Assembly: GCF_049723905.1 (NCBI RefSeq)
Contig: NZ_JBJKFD010000001.1
Span: 2,480,001-2,544,000 of the forward strand
DNA: 64,000 nucleotides
From: G963665185 sp049723905
Lineage (GTDB): Bacteria > Desulfobacterota > Desulfovibrionia > Desulfovibrionales > Desulfovibrionaceae
Reading direction: 5' to 3'
Positions 18,094-25,587 of this stretch are shown one piece after another. Every line of letters begins with the position of its first letter. Within the stretch, counting starts at the first letter, position 1. Made by a program: the position numbers and the translations under genes. Under the pieces are notes generated by a model. The model saw only the letters and a list, made by a program, of their open reading frames with translations, had not been told where the DNA came from and did not search any database.

Positions 18094-18119
18094 CTGAGGG
18101 AAACCCCTTTTGCAAAAGG
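18094..18119. repeat. left part of a 38-bp perfect palindrome split by the IS element
   Basis: CTGAGGGAAACCCC followed by TTTTGCAAAAGG. Together with 19388-19399, and counting the AGG target duplication once, this rebuilds a perfect palindrome with CTGAGGGAAACCCC and GGGGTTTCCCTCAG arms. On the minus strand the left flank then reads TTGCCTTTTTCC, which fits a terminator of the DUF1848 gene. Confidence 0.85.
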
Positions 18120-18156
18120 TGAAGTGCCATATAAAAAATGGACATTCTCTGAGAGG

Positions 18157-18915
18157 TTAGTCCGCTACGTTACTTTTAGCCTGGTGGATGTTTTCATATT
18201 CCACCGGGCTTTTATAACCGATTCCGGCATGCCGCCGTTTCCTGTTATAAAATCCTTCCAGGAACATGAAGATATCCAGTTTGGCTTCGGAGCGGGTCTG
18301 GTACCTGCTCCAATTTACCCATTCCCTTTTCAGCTTGCTGAAAAACGTTTCTGCAACGGCATTGTCCCAGCAGTTTCCCCTGCGGCTCATGCTACAAACC
18401 ATTCCATTTTGACTCAGGGCTTTTCTATACAGTTCGCTGGTGTATTGACAGCCTTGGTCGCTGTGATGGAGCAATCCCGCTTTGGGGGATCTGGATTTAA
18501 CGGCCATTGTCAGAGCCTTGCAGGCGAGATGTGAGTCCACGCGTTCCGACATTGCCCAACCCACCACGCGTCTGGAGAACATGTCCAGAGTAACAGCAAG
18601 ATACAGCCAGCCTTCTCGTGTCGGAATATACGTAATGTCCGACGCCCATTTCTGATTCGGTGCCGAGGCTAAAAACTGTCGTGAAAGATGGTTTTCAGCC
18701 ACAGGCGGATTCGGTCCAGTTTGACAGGGATAACGATGTTTTCGCTTCAACTTGGACTGCAGTCCAGCAGCCGCCAGCACCCGCCGCACTGTCTCCGGGC
18801 AACACCAAAACCCAACCTGCTCCACGACGTCCATATGCACCTTGCGATAGCCGTAAATTCCCCTACTGGCGTGATACGACTTCTGTGCTGCGGCAAGGAC
18901 CAGCTGCCGCTTCAA
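18157..18915 (-). CDS. IS3-family transposase OrfB (DDE integrase core)
   Basis: The TTG-started reading shown is 252 residues, but the frame is open upstream to the slippery site and includes HYPTKVLCKVLSVSRSGYYA, the usual HTH_21 region of OrfB. Translation is therefore expected as an OrfAB fusion by -1 frameshifting from OrfA. The rve integrase core is visible: the first Asp in WASDITYIPT, the second in LLHHSDQGCQYTS and the Glu in NAVAETFFSKLKRE, which is the D,D35E pattern. It catalyses strand transfer at the element ends. Nothing suggests inactivation. Confidence 0.95.
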   Translation of the reverse strand: MKRQLVLAAAQKSYHASRGIYGYRKVHMDVVEQVGFWCCPETVRRVLAAAGLQSKLKRKHRYPCQTGPNPPVAENHLSRQFLASAPNQKWASDITYIPTREGWLYLAVTLDMFSRRVVGWAMSERVDSHLACKALTMAVKSRSPKAGLLHHSDQGCQYTSELYRKALSQNGMVCSMSRRGNCWDNAVAETFFSKLKREWVNWSRYQTRSEAKLDIFMFLEGFYNRKRRHAGIGYKSPVEYENIHQAKSNVAD

Positions 18916-19034
18916 CGCCAGTCTACCGGGCTTTCGCCTTGCCCACGCATAATAGCCGCTTCTGCTGACGGACAGAACTTTGCAAAGAACCTTCGTCGGG
19001 TAATGTCCCCTTTGCTTTGCGATCCACGCGTACT

Positions 19035-19310
19035 TTACAGGGACTCTTTTGCAAAGTACGCCGCTGCCTTTTTTAGAATTTCATTCTCCATGCGCAGGCG
19101 GGCATTCTCGTCCCTCAGCTTGGCATAATCGCTGGCAGCTGACGTGCTTTCCTCTCTGGGAGAAAGTTCGCCACTTGCACGATACTTTCTAACCCAATCA
19201 CGAACTGACCAGCCGCTACAGCCAAGCTGCTGTGCAACCTCAGAAAAGGAATACCCTTGTTCGACAACAAGCTTTGCCGCTGACAACTTGAAATCTTTTG
19301 AATATCTCAT
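19035..19310 (-). CDS. IS3-family transposase OrfA (HTH)
   Basis: A 91-residue protein starting at ATG 19310 after GGAGAG. It has the HTH_Tnp_1 helix-turn-helix (FSEVAQQLGCSGWSVRDWVR) and a leucine-zipper-like C-terminus (LRDENARLRMENEILKKAAA). The A-AAA-AAG frameshift site is located in the ILKKA codons near the end, allowing fusion to OrfB. It binds the terminal inverted repeats. Confidence 0.93.
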   Translation of the reverse strand: MRYSKDFKLSAAKLVVEQGYSFSEVAQQLGCSGWSVRDWVRKYRASGELSPREESTSAASDYAKLRDENARLRMENEILKKAAAYFAKESL

Positions 19311-19387
19311 ACGTGCCACTATGCTCTCCTGTTGGAGCGAACAGTAACCTCTCGGTTCGTGTCCGTCATCTATAGGGCACTTCAAGG

Positions 19388-19399
19388 GGTTTCCCTCAG
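19388..19399. repeat. right part of the IS-split palindrome
   Basis: GGTTTCCCTCAG, completing the perfect palindrome begun at 18094. The flank ACTCCCTTCCTCAAAAACC resembles the flank of the similar hairpin at 59413. Confidence 0.85.
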
Positions 19400-19488
19400 A
19401 CTCCCTTCCTCAAAAACCTCTACGCTTGGAAACGGTTGGGCGCAAAAGGCGACATTGATTGCGCTACGGCAAAGGCGGCCCGAGCGTG

Positions 19489-20484
19489 CTAAAGAATACC
19501 GTCCCCGCCCACGTCATGCAGTAATTTGTTTTTCTCCACGACCTTCTCGGAATGGTTTGCATAGCAATAGATGCACATGTGTCTGCACGTGTTATACATC
19601 CCCACATCTTTGCTTTCGATGCAGCCGCACGCTTTGCGCTGCCCTGCGGCCTTGCATAGTTGCACATCGTAGGATTGGGGCAGCAGGCTCATCTGATCTT
19701 TTTGAATGCCCAGATACTTTTGCAGCCTATGGTTGGTTGCCCTGCAAATTCGGGCAAACTGGTTTCCATCAACGCACTTGTTGTGCGCAATGCCCAAATG
19801 TTCAAAGGATCGTGGTTCGCCGCAGGTAAAGGCTTTCATTTGAAACCGGGATGCGATTTCGGCTATTCCCCGGGCAAGCTGGTCCTCCTCGTCAATTGTC
19901 GGCTCACGAAGCAAGGGGACATTGTTCTTTTTGATGTTTCTTTGCACCTTGGCATAGGCGGACACATCCACGAAACTGAACACAAGCTGCTCTGTAAACC
20001 CGCCAAGCGCGTCCGCAATGCGTTCAATCCGGTCCAATATGTTCTGCACATCAATGGTATCGGACAGGCAAATGGGATCGAACCGCCAGATGACCCGATC
20101 TTTGCCTTTTGAGCGGGACAACCTGCGGAAGGTTTCCAAACGCTGCTGCAATTCTGGAACGCGCGGTTCAAAACCCACATCCTCGTAATCGTTCACCGTG
20201 AACTGAAAATAATAGTCGATCCCCATCCCGTCGATTTCATCCAAAAAGGGAAGCAGCGGCGTCGGGTTCTTGGACCAGAAGACAATCCCACCCACCTGGC
20301 TGAGATCGTAATAGAAATCCTTCTGATTGAACGGATTCCGCCACCGCAAATACCCCGCCCGCAGCCGGTTCATGAACCACTCGGCATAAAACGCGGGAAT
20401 GTCGGTGGACCGACTTGCCGAGAGCAGAACCGGCGATTTTGCTTCCCGCTCCACATTGTCCACGACTATTGTTGTCTTCTTCAC
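19489..20484 (-). CDS. DUF1848 protein with C-terminal CxxxCxxC cluster
   Basis: A 331-residue protein starting with GTG after AAGGAAG. The N-terminal region (LLSASRSTDIPAFYAEWFMN, GGIVFWSKNPTPLLPFLDEI, YYFQFTVNDY, RVIWRFDPICLSD) matches the DUF1848 family. The C-terminus has a cysteine-rich stretch: CKAAGQRKACGC, then CRHMCIYCYAN, which is a CxxxCxxC arrangement like that binding the radical-SAM [4Fe-4S] cluster. Here it is at the C-terminal end rather than near the N-terminus, a position typical of this family. It probably is an iron-sulfur enzyme, but the reaction is unknown. Its 3' flank held the palindromic terminator now interrupted by the IS. Confidence 0.85.
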   Translation of the reverse strand: MKKTTIVVDNVEREAKSPVLLSASRSTDIPAFYAEWFMNRLRAGYLRWRNPFNQKDFYYDLSQVGGIVFWSKNPTPLLPFLDEIDGMGIDYYFQFTVNDYEDVGFEPRVPELQQRLETFRRLSRSKGKDRVIWRFDPICLSDTIDVQNILDRIERIADALGGFTEQLVFSFVDVSAYAKVQRNIKKNNVPLLREPTIDEEDQLARGIAEIASRFQMKAFTCGEPRSFEHLGIAHNKCVDGNQFARICRATNHRLQKYLGIQKDQMSLLPQSYDVQLCKAAGQRKACGCIESKDVGMYNTCRHMCIYCYANHSEKVVEKNKLLHDVGGDGIL

Positions 20485-20622
20485 TCCACGAACTTCCTTT
20501 GCAATGCAAAAACCTCAGCCCTCAGCTGCATAACTTTCATCCCAGAACCATGACGACCCCACACCTACAATGCGGTTCGCGGCATGTCGATTCCGGGCGC
20601 TTTGCCCAACCGGACAGGGGTG

Positions 20623-20690
20623 GAAGAGCACACAAGCGACTTCAATTTCGCCGCGGCAACGCCGCTATCGTGCCGTTCCCGCCTCCCTGA
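20623..20690 (+). repeat. structured repeat, right-half fragment R4
   Basis: Begins in the core at GAAGAGCACACAAGCGAC, then TTCAATTTCGCCGCGGCAAC and GCCGCTATCGTGCCGTTCCC. There is no left half. Confidence 0.75.
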
Positions 20691-20727
20691 GATTGACAAG
20701 AGTCATGAGCCTCGTTACACATGACAC

Positions 20728-21006
20728 ATGATGGTTTCATTCAAAGGGAAAATCGCTCCCAAGCTGTGGGACCGTCAAAAGACCAAGCTCCCGCCTGAAC
20801 TTTGGGAAAAAGCCCTTATGAAGCTTATGGTTATAAACCGTGCTTATTGTCTTGAAGACCTTCGTGTGCCACCGGACAACCGCCTGGAAGCACTCAAAGG
20901 AAGTCGTGAGGGGCAATACAGCATACGCATCAATGCCCAATGGCGGATATGTTTTGCCTGGGACGGACAAAACGCTCACGATGTGGAAATCGTGGATTAT
21001 CATTAA
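20728..21006 (+). CDS. higB: HigB-type (RelE superfamily) toxin
   Basis: A 92-residue protein with the HigB/RelE pattern: a helix with KLPPELWEKALMKLMVINRA, then LEALKGSREGQYSIRINAQW and RICFAWDGQNAHDVEIVDYH. Members cleave mRNA on the ribosome. Toxin-first order, with the antitoxin 50 bp downstream, is the usual higBA arrangement. Two consecutive ATG codons at 20728 and 20731 are possible starts. Confidence 0.92.
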   Translation: MMVSFKGKIAPKLWDRQKTKLPPELWEKALMKLMVINRAYCLEDLRVPPDNRLEALKGSREGQYSIRINAQWRICFAWDGQNAHDVEIVDYH

Positions 21007-21056
21007 AATGTTCCTGCAAAACAAATATATAAATGCCATACTGGGAGGAATTACAA

Positions 21057-21386
21057 ATGAATGAACGCGTCATTGCCCCTATCCATCCGGGCCGCATTCT
21101 CAAGGAAGAATTTCTGGAACCTCTTGAAGTGTCGCCGGGACAACTGGCCATTGCCATGGGAGTTCCGAGCCAACGCATCTACGATGTCGTGGCCGGAAAG
21201 CGCGGCATTACCCTGGACACTGCTTTGCGTCTTGCCAAGTTTTTCGGAACCTCGCACCAAATGTGGCTCGGGTTGCAGGCTGAGTATGAATTCCAGAAGG
21301 CCCAGGACGAAGGGCTGGTGGACCGCGTTGCGCAAGAGGTGCGCCCTCTTTCTCCGGAACAAAGGAAGATTGTTGTGGCCTCATAA
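21057..21386 (+). CDS. higA: HigA-type antitoxin (XRE HTH)
   Basis: A 109-residue protein with the HigA family start (IHPGRILKEEFLEPLEVSPG) and an XRE helix-turn-helix (QLAIAMGVPSQRIYDVVAGK). RGITLDTALRLAKFFGTSHQ is the conserved continuation. ATG 21057 follows GGGAGGAATTACAA. It should neutralise HigB and repress the operon. The stop codon lies inside a short CCTCAT/ATGAGG palindrome. Confidence 0.93.
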   Translation: MNERVIAPIHPGRILKEEFLEPLEVSPGQLAIAMGVPSQRIYDVVAGKRGITLDTALRLAKFFGTSHQMWLGLQAEYEFQKAQDEGLVDRVAQEVRPLSPEQRKIVVAS

Positions 21387-21507
21387 TATGAGGTTCGGCT
21401 TACATTCACTCTGAGCCTGCCCACTGACACTTGCCCAACAGTTCCCCGCCGAATTTCCCTTTCCCGGATCAAAGCCGCTAGCACACCGCCCTATTCCGAT
21501 ACCCCTG

Positions 21508-21628
21508 ACAGAATGGTATGAAAGCCAGGCGCAAGGCGAATTGAAGAGCGACGTGTACTCTTCTCGTACACAAGCGACTTCAATTTCACCGCGGTAACGC
21601 CGCTATCGTGCCGCTCTGTCTCCCCAGG
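21508..21628 (+). repeat. structured repeat copy R5
   Basis: Inner stem GAATTGAAG pairs with CTTCAATTT; core GACGTGTACTCTTCTCGTAC; right arm GCGGTAACGCCGCTATCGTG. It is preceded by GCTAGCACACCGCCCTATTC (about 21477), which recurs before copy R6. Confidence 0.88.
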
Positions 21629-21653
21629 CCCAGGCCTCAGGCGGGCGGGAACG

Positions 21654-21810
21654 CGGCTAGCACACCGCCCTATTCCGATGCCCCCTGGGGAGGCAGAATG
21701 GTACAAGAGCAAGGCACGAGGGAAACTCAAGGCCGACGCGTATTCTTTCATACGCGAGGATTTGAGTTTACCGCAGTAACGAAGCTATTGTGCCGCTCTG
21801 TATCCCCAGG
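21654..21810 (+). repeat. structured repeat copy R6 with shared leader
   Basis: The leader GCTAGCACACCGCCCTATTC repeats the one at about 21477. Outer stem CCTGGGGAGGCAGA pairs with TCTGTATCCCCAGG apart from an internal bulge. Inner stem AAACTCAA pairs perfectly with TTGAGTTT; central hairpin GCGTATTCTTTCATACGC. Confidence 0.88.
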
Positions 21811-21922
21811 TGCGAGAGCAAGGCGCAAGGCGAATTGAATCGCGACGCGTACTCTTCTCGTACACAAGCGACTTCAATTTGGCCGCGGCAACGCCGCTAT
21901 CGTGCCACTCTGTCTCCCCAGG
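21811..21922 (+). repeat. structured repeat copy R7
   Basis: Starts TGCGAGAGCAAGGCGCAAGG directly against R6, inner stems GAATTGAATCGC and GCGACTTCAATTT, right arm GGCAACGCCGCTATCGTGCC. Its left outer stem seems lost or shared with R6. Confidence 0.85.
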
Positions 21923-21931
21923 CCCAGGCCT

Positions 21932-22060
21932 CAGGCGGGCGGGAATGGTGCGAGAGCAAGGCGCAAGGCGAATTGAATCGCGACGCGTACTCTTCTTGTA
22001 CGCGAGCGACTTCAAATTCACCGCGGTAACGCAGCTATCGTGCCGTTCCCGCCTGCCTGA
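21932..22060 (+). repeat. structured repeat copy R8, overlapping the end of the primase gene
   Basis: Outer stem CAGGCGGGCGGGAA pairs with TTCCCGCCTGCCTG. Inner stem regions GAATTGAATCGC and GCGACTTCAAATTC; right arm GGTAACGCAGCTATCGTGCC. The right arm is read on the minus strand as the last 13 codons plus stop of the primase gene. R8 is nearly identical to R12 on the other side of the island. Confidence 0.9.
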
Positions 22061-24030
22061 TACGTTTTGATTAACCTCTCCCGCCGCTGCTCGCTACAAT
22101 ACATCCACTCGGAAACCGGAACCAATCTGTGGCCCTGCTCGATACGGAAATGACGCTCCAGGCCGTTGGGGTTGCGCTCGGGATGGCGGGGGGCTTTGCA
22201 TTTGACGATGCGGACCGCGCCTATGGTGGCGCCGGGACGGTGCAGCAGGCAATCCATGGCAAGGTAGAGCCGGGCCTTTTCCGCTGTGGATTCCCCGCCC
22301 CTGGCGTACAGGGCACCGGACTTTTTCTGCATGGCTATCACGGCCACGCCGCTTCCCAGCGCATCGTAGATACGCCGAATTTCCGAGGCATTGCGAAAAT
22401 ACTCCCCTTCTATTTCCTCCAGAAAGTCCACCACAGTGATGCCGTCCGGGTTGTGCGCCTTGACCAGGCCGTCGAACCCTTCGGAGCACTCTGCGGCCCG
22501 AACCCGGTGCGACCACTGCTTGAGGGATGGACACAGGGGGGAGACGCGCTGCTTGTATTCGGCAACGCCCATTTCGGACATGAGGTAGACGAGCCCCTGT
22601 TCTGTGTTCAGATTGTCTCTCAGAAGATTCAGGAGAAAGGCGGTCTTTCCGGCATTGGTTGCCCCGGCTACAAGAATCACCGCCTTGGGAGGCAGCGCCG
22701 CAAGGTCGGACAGGCCGAGCGGCAGATTGAGAGGAAAATCCCCGCCCTCTGCCGTTTCCAAGTCCACCCAGTCCACTTCCGCCCGGAGGATGTGGTACTT
22801 TCCGGCCACACGCCGGTCCCGCACTATCCTTCCTTCTTTGATCAATGTGTATAAGGCGTCGGACCGACGCTTCTTGTCCTGCCGCAAAACAAGATTGAAC
22901 TCCCGGTCCACTTCGGAAGAAGTAAAGGAACCACGCTGGGTTGCGACCCATTCCCGAAGTTCCCCGGTAAGGTTTCCCTCAAAGCGCTCGGGGCGGGAAA
23001 ATGCGGTTTTGCCCGATGCCGACCGGCATTGTCCGGTTCTGTCCGACGCCGACCGGCCCTGACCGGTTCTGCCCGATACGTCCGCCTTGTCCGAAACGTC
23101 CGATTGCCGCCAGGGGTCGTATCTCTCCCGGTTGTCGGCCACGGCCTTGTCTATGGTGCCCTGGCCATAGGTCCGCCCATCGGCATGATGACGCGCATCC
23201 CACTTGGCGCGGTATAGCCCGCTGGATCGGAACACGCGGTCCATGCGTGCCGGGTCTCCGCCCAGCCAAAAGGCCAGCCGGAAGCACAAGGCCATGTCGG
23301 CAGCCGAGTGGTCCCCGCCGTAGTCGGAGATATCCCCGGCCATGAGCCGGGCGAACAGGTCGCCGTCCTTTGCCCGGCAGGCGCGCTCCAGAATTTCCTC
23401 GTCAGAGAGGGGAAGCGGCCTTTCATGGGGGGCAACCATCTCCTTTGCCGGAGGAAAGATCCGGGCGTGCAGGCTTTCCAGTTCGGCCTGGCGTTCCTTA
23501 ATGGCGCTGCGGCCCCCCAGGACGGCTCCGGTCACGGTCAGATACCGGCCCGAATCGTACATTTCCAGCATACCGCCCTCCCCCACTGCTTTTTTACGGC
23601 CTCCCGGAGGCAGCTTGCCCCGGACAAATATCCGCAGCCCCTGCCGGGAGGGGGAAACCTCGGCGTACGAGGCCATATCCTCCACAATCCGCCGCGCCCA
23701 GGGCGCAAGCGTGCCGTCCCCGCGCAGGCAATGGTCCAGATCTATCCCGGCAAAAGGGGTTTCCGGGGTCAGCACAAAGCCCACGCCACGCATCCCGGCC
23801 CAACGGTTCGCTTTGTAATGTTTCCAGGCCGTGGCAAAGGGCGCCCAGGTGGCCGGATCGTTGGCCTTGGCGTTTTCGTTGGAATGGGGATTTACAGGGG
23901 GCTTGGTCCACCGGGCTTTTTCCCCTTCACCACGCAATACCGCACGCCAGCAAACCCACTGGGGGATGCTCTTCAATTCCTCGGGAATACCCACCTCTTC
24001 CGGAGGGAGCCAGTTCGGTTCCAGTACCAT
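22018..24030 (-). CDS. PrimPol-type primase fused to RecA-like ATPase (mobile-element replication protein)
   Basis: A 670-residue protein. Residues about 20-200 look like the primase-polymerase domain found in phage NrS-1-type replication proteins (IPQWVCWRAV, GVGFVLTPETPFAGIDLDHC with Asp97 and Asp99, SPSRQGLRIFVRGKLP). Residues 210-310 form the associated helical bundle (ACRAKDGDLFARLMAGD, HHADGRTYGQGTIDKAV). A linker has a decapeptide tandem repeat (RTGQGRSASD, RTGQCRSASG at 321-340). The C-terminal ATPase has Walker A GATNAGKT at 465-472. ATG 24030 is preceded by GGAGGCG. The last ~13 residues and the stop codon come from repeat R8, so the natural C-terminus was probably replaced. No integrase is nearby, so the island looks like a remnant. 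Confidence 0.85.
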   Translation of the reverse strand: MVLEPNWLPPEEVGIPEELKSIPQWVCWRAVLRGEGEKARWTKPPVNPHSNENAKANDPATWAPFATAWKHYKANRWAGMRGVGFVLTPETPFAGIDLDHCLRGDGTLAPWARRIVEDMASYAEVSPSRQGLRIFVRGKLPPGGRKKAVGEGGMLEMYDSGRYLTVTGAVLGGRSAIKERQAELESLHARIFPPAKEMVAPHERPLPLSDEEILERACRAKDGDLFARLMAGDISDYGGDHSAADMALCFRLAFWLGGDPARMDRVFRSSGLYRAKWDARHHADGRTYGQGTIDKAVADNRERYDPWRQSDVSDKADVSGRTGQGRSASDRTGQCRSASGKTAFSRPERFEGNLTGELREWVATQRGSFTSSEVDREFNLVLRQDKKRRSDALYTLIKEGRIVRDRRVAGKYHILRAEVDWVDLETAEGGDFPLNLPLGLSDLAALPPKAVILVAGATNAGKTAFLLNLLRDNLNTEQGLVYLMSEMGVAEYKQRVSPLCPSLKQWSHRVRAAECSEGFDGLVKAHNPDGITVVDFLEEIEGEYFRNASEIRRIYDALGSGVAVIAMQKKSGALYARGGESTAEKARLYLAMDCLLHRPGATIGAVRIVKCKAPRHPERNPNGLERHFRIEQGHRLVPVSEWMYCSEQRRERLIKTYQAGGNGTIAALPR

Positions 24031-24032
24031 GG

Positions 24033-24236
24033 CTACGCCTCCCGGTCCGGGGCCGGAACACGCGGAAGGGAGTCCACCCAGGCGTCAACGTCGCGGATGT
24101 CGAACCACGTTCTGCGGTTGTGCTTGATAACCGGCAGGGGAATCTGCCCACGGTGAAGCCGTACCCTGACGGCATTTGCACTCAGGCCCAGATACCGGGC
24201 CAAATCTTCAACTGTCAGCAACCGGCGGCCTTCCAT
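24033..24236 (-). CDS. excisionase/MerR-like helix-turn-helix protein
   Basis: A 67-residue protein (from ATG 24236) with a single winged HTH of the helix_turn_helix_17 / excisionase type: LLTVEDLARYLGLSANAVRV, RLHRGQIPLPVIKHNRRTWF, DIRDVDAWVDSL. A longer in-frame reading extends upstream (ATG at 24311 or beyond), but the extra residues look non-coding and no start has a strong ribosome-binding site. It lies two bases before the primase gene start, so the two are cotranscribed. It could act as a directionality factor or regulator of the island. Confidence 0.8.
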   Translation of the reverse strand: MEGRRLLTVEDLARYLGLSANAVRVRLHRGQIPLPVIKHNRRTWFDIRDVDAWVDSLPRVPAPDREA

Positions 24237-24717
24237 ACCGCACGAAGAAGAAAAATCACTTGCCAATGTCCATGCCTCCAAACTCTCGTAATTTCGGGAG
24301 GTTGCAGCCATCCCAACAGGCGACGAACTTGACAGGCGGAATAAAGTCGAGGAAAGTGCGTACTGTTCTGGGGTCGCATTTCCAGGCCGCGCCAACGGCC
24401 GACCTCTTTTCCGCCTCCGGTGTTGCCACGCGCCGGGGGCTTTCTCTTTCAATGTTGTCCACATCCACTCAAACGAATTCAAACGTGATCAAACGTGCAC
24501 CACGGAACGACATTTTTCCTTCAGCTGTATCAACACCTGTTTCATATCGACTCCAACCATCCTTAATCACACAATATTTTCTTAGTATACCCCATCTCGG
24601 AACACCGGAACATACAAGACATTTCACAGTGTTTCCCGGAAAAACACTGCACGATGATGAAAAAACATGTGATTTTAGTTTGTTATGCGTGCCGTTCCAT
24701 TCCGAAAAAAATTCTGG
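24237..24717. other. upstream region of the primase island
   Basis: About 480 bp with no supported gene. It should hold the minus-strand promoter of the HTH-primase pair (a TATACT at 24584-24589, weak -35) and an inverted repeat at 24627-24649. Confidence 0.5.
24627..24649 (-). promoter_or_regulatory. inverted repeat upstream of the HTH-primase genes
   Basis: CAGTGTTT and AAACACTG are perfect 8-bp arms around a CCCGGAA loop, just upstream of a possible TATACT -10 (24584-24589, minus strand). It could be an operator for the HTH protein; this is inference. Confidence 0.35.
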
Positions 24718-24838
24718 CGGGGCAGAGTGGTGTGAAAGCAAGGCGCGAGGGAATTTCATCGCGACGTGTACTCTTCCGCACACAAACGACTTCAATTTCG
24801 CCGCAGCAACGCGGCTATCGGGCCGTTCCACTCCCCCC
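24718..24838 (+). repeat. structured repeat copy R9
   Basis: AAAGCAAGGCGCGAGGGAAT, core GACGTGTACTCTTCCGCACA, right arm GCAGCAACGCGGCTATCGGG. The inner stem arms (AATTTCATCG and CGACTTCAATTT) pair poorly, suggesting a decayed or recombinant copy. Confidence 0.82.
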
Positions 24839-24850
24839 ACAACCATCTGG

Positions 24851-24971
24851 CTGGGCAGAGTGGTGCAAGAGCCAGGCACCAGAAAAACTCAAGGCCGACG
24901 CGTATTCTTTTATACGCGAGGATTTGAGTTTACCGCAGTAACGAAGCTATTGTGCCGCTCTGTCTCCCCAG
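24851..24971 (+). repeat. structured repeat copy R10
   Basis: Inner stem AAACTCAAGGCC with GGATTTGAGTTT, central hairpin GCGTATTCTTTTATACGC, right arm GTAACGAAGCTATTGTGCCG. It matches R6 closely, so the two arrays share the same copy types. Confidence 0.88.
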
Positions 24972-24974
24972 GCC

Positions 24975-25100
24975 CAGGCGGGCGGGAACGGTTGGAGAGC
25001 AAGGCGCAAGACGAATTTCATCGCGCCGTGTGCTCTTCCGCACACGAGCGACTTCAAATTCGCCGCAGCAACGCGGCTATTGTGCCGCTCTGTCTCCCCA
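24975..25100 (+). repeat. structured repeat copy R11
   Basis: Left outer arm CAGGCGGGCGGGAACGG does not match its right outer arm CCGCTCTGTCTCCCC, but it matches the right outer arm of R12. Core GCCGTGTGCTCTTCCGCACA. A mosaic copy. Confidence 0.85.
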
Positions 25101-25104
25101 GGCC

Positions 25105-25232
25105 CAGGCGGGCGGGAACGGTGCGAGAGCAAGGCGCAAGGCGAATTGAATCGCGACGCGTACTCTTCTTGTACGCGAGCGACTTCAAATTCACCGCGGT
25201 AACGCAGCTATCGTGCCGTTACCGCCCGCCTG
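25105..25232 (+). repeat. structured repeat copy R12
   Basis: Outer stem CAGGCGGGCGGGAACGG pairs with CCGTTACCGCCCGCCTG at 16 of 17 positions. Inner part and core are almost identical to R8. Confidence 0.9.
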
Positions 25233-25513
25233 AGAGGGTTTGCGTCCCTCATACTTGTAGTGTAAAGCGAAACTTCGATGTGCTACCAAAGTTTTGGCAC
25301 ATGCTCCAAAAAAGATGGCCGCAGAACTCTACTGCTTCGCCATCTTTTTCAGTCCTCACAGCCAAATTTTCGGGCCACAAAGATTGGGAGGGGGAGGCGG
25401 AGCGAGTTGCTCCGTCTACGGTACCGCGCACCGAAGCGTCATTCTACGCCTGTTGAATAGGTTCCGCGGATGGCGCGCATAATGCGCCCCGAATTTCGAA
25501 ATGTTCTGGAAGG

Positions 25514-25561
25514 GGGAGCGCGAGGGGGAGAACCTCTTTCAAGAGGTTGCCCCCTCGCTCC
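25514..25561. repeat. GC-rich palindromic hairpin upstream of valS
   Basis: GGAGCGCGAGGGGG, AACCTCTT, AAGAGGTT and CCCCCTCGCTCC form a near-perfect long stem. The stem and the flank GTTCTGGAAGGGGGAG are the reverse complement of the hairpin at 59413. It lies 26 bp before the valS start codon, in the leader or promoter region. Confidence 0.8.
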
Positions 25562-25587
25562 CTCCTCCACGTAGTAAGGAGATAAAT

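Larger units (their letters stand above)
18120..19384 (-). mobile_element. complete IS3-family (IS150-like) insertion sequence, 1,265 bp
   Basis: Ends are TGAAGTGCC and GGCACTTCA, with imperfect terminal inverted repeats of about 35 bp sharing an inner GAGAGGTTA. It is flanked by a 3-bp direct duplication, AGG, at 18117-18119 and 19385-19387. It encodes OrfA and OrfB in overlapping frames with an A-AAA-AAG slippery site (19068-19074). Both frames are open, so the element appears intact. It has landed exactly inside a perfect palindrome. Confidence 0.95.

Noticed and set aside
21508..25232. CRISPR arrays in the repeat clusters
   Set aside because: Copies are over 100 bp, imperfect and internally palindromic, with no short constant repeat alternating with unique spacers, and no cas genes are present.
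25240..25587. T-box or other riboswitch in the valS leader
   Set aside because: No conserved T-box sequence is visible; the strong hairpin belongs to a palindrome family found elsewhere.
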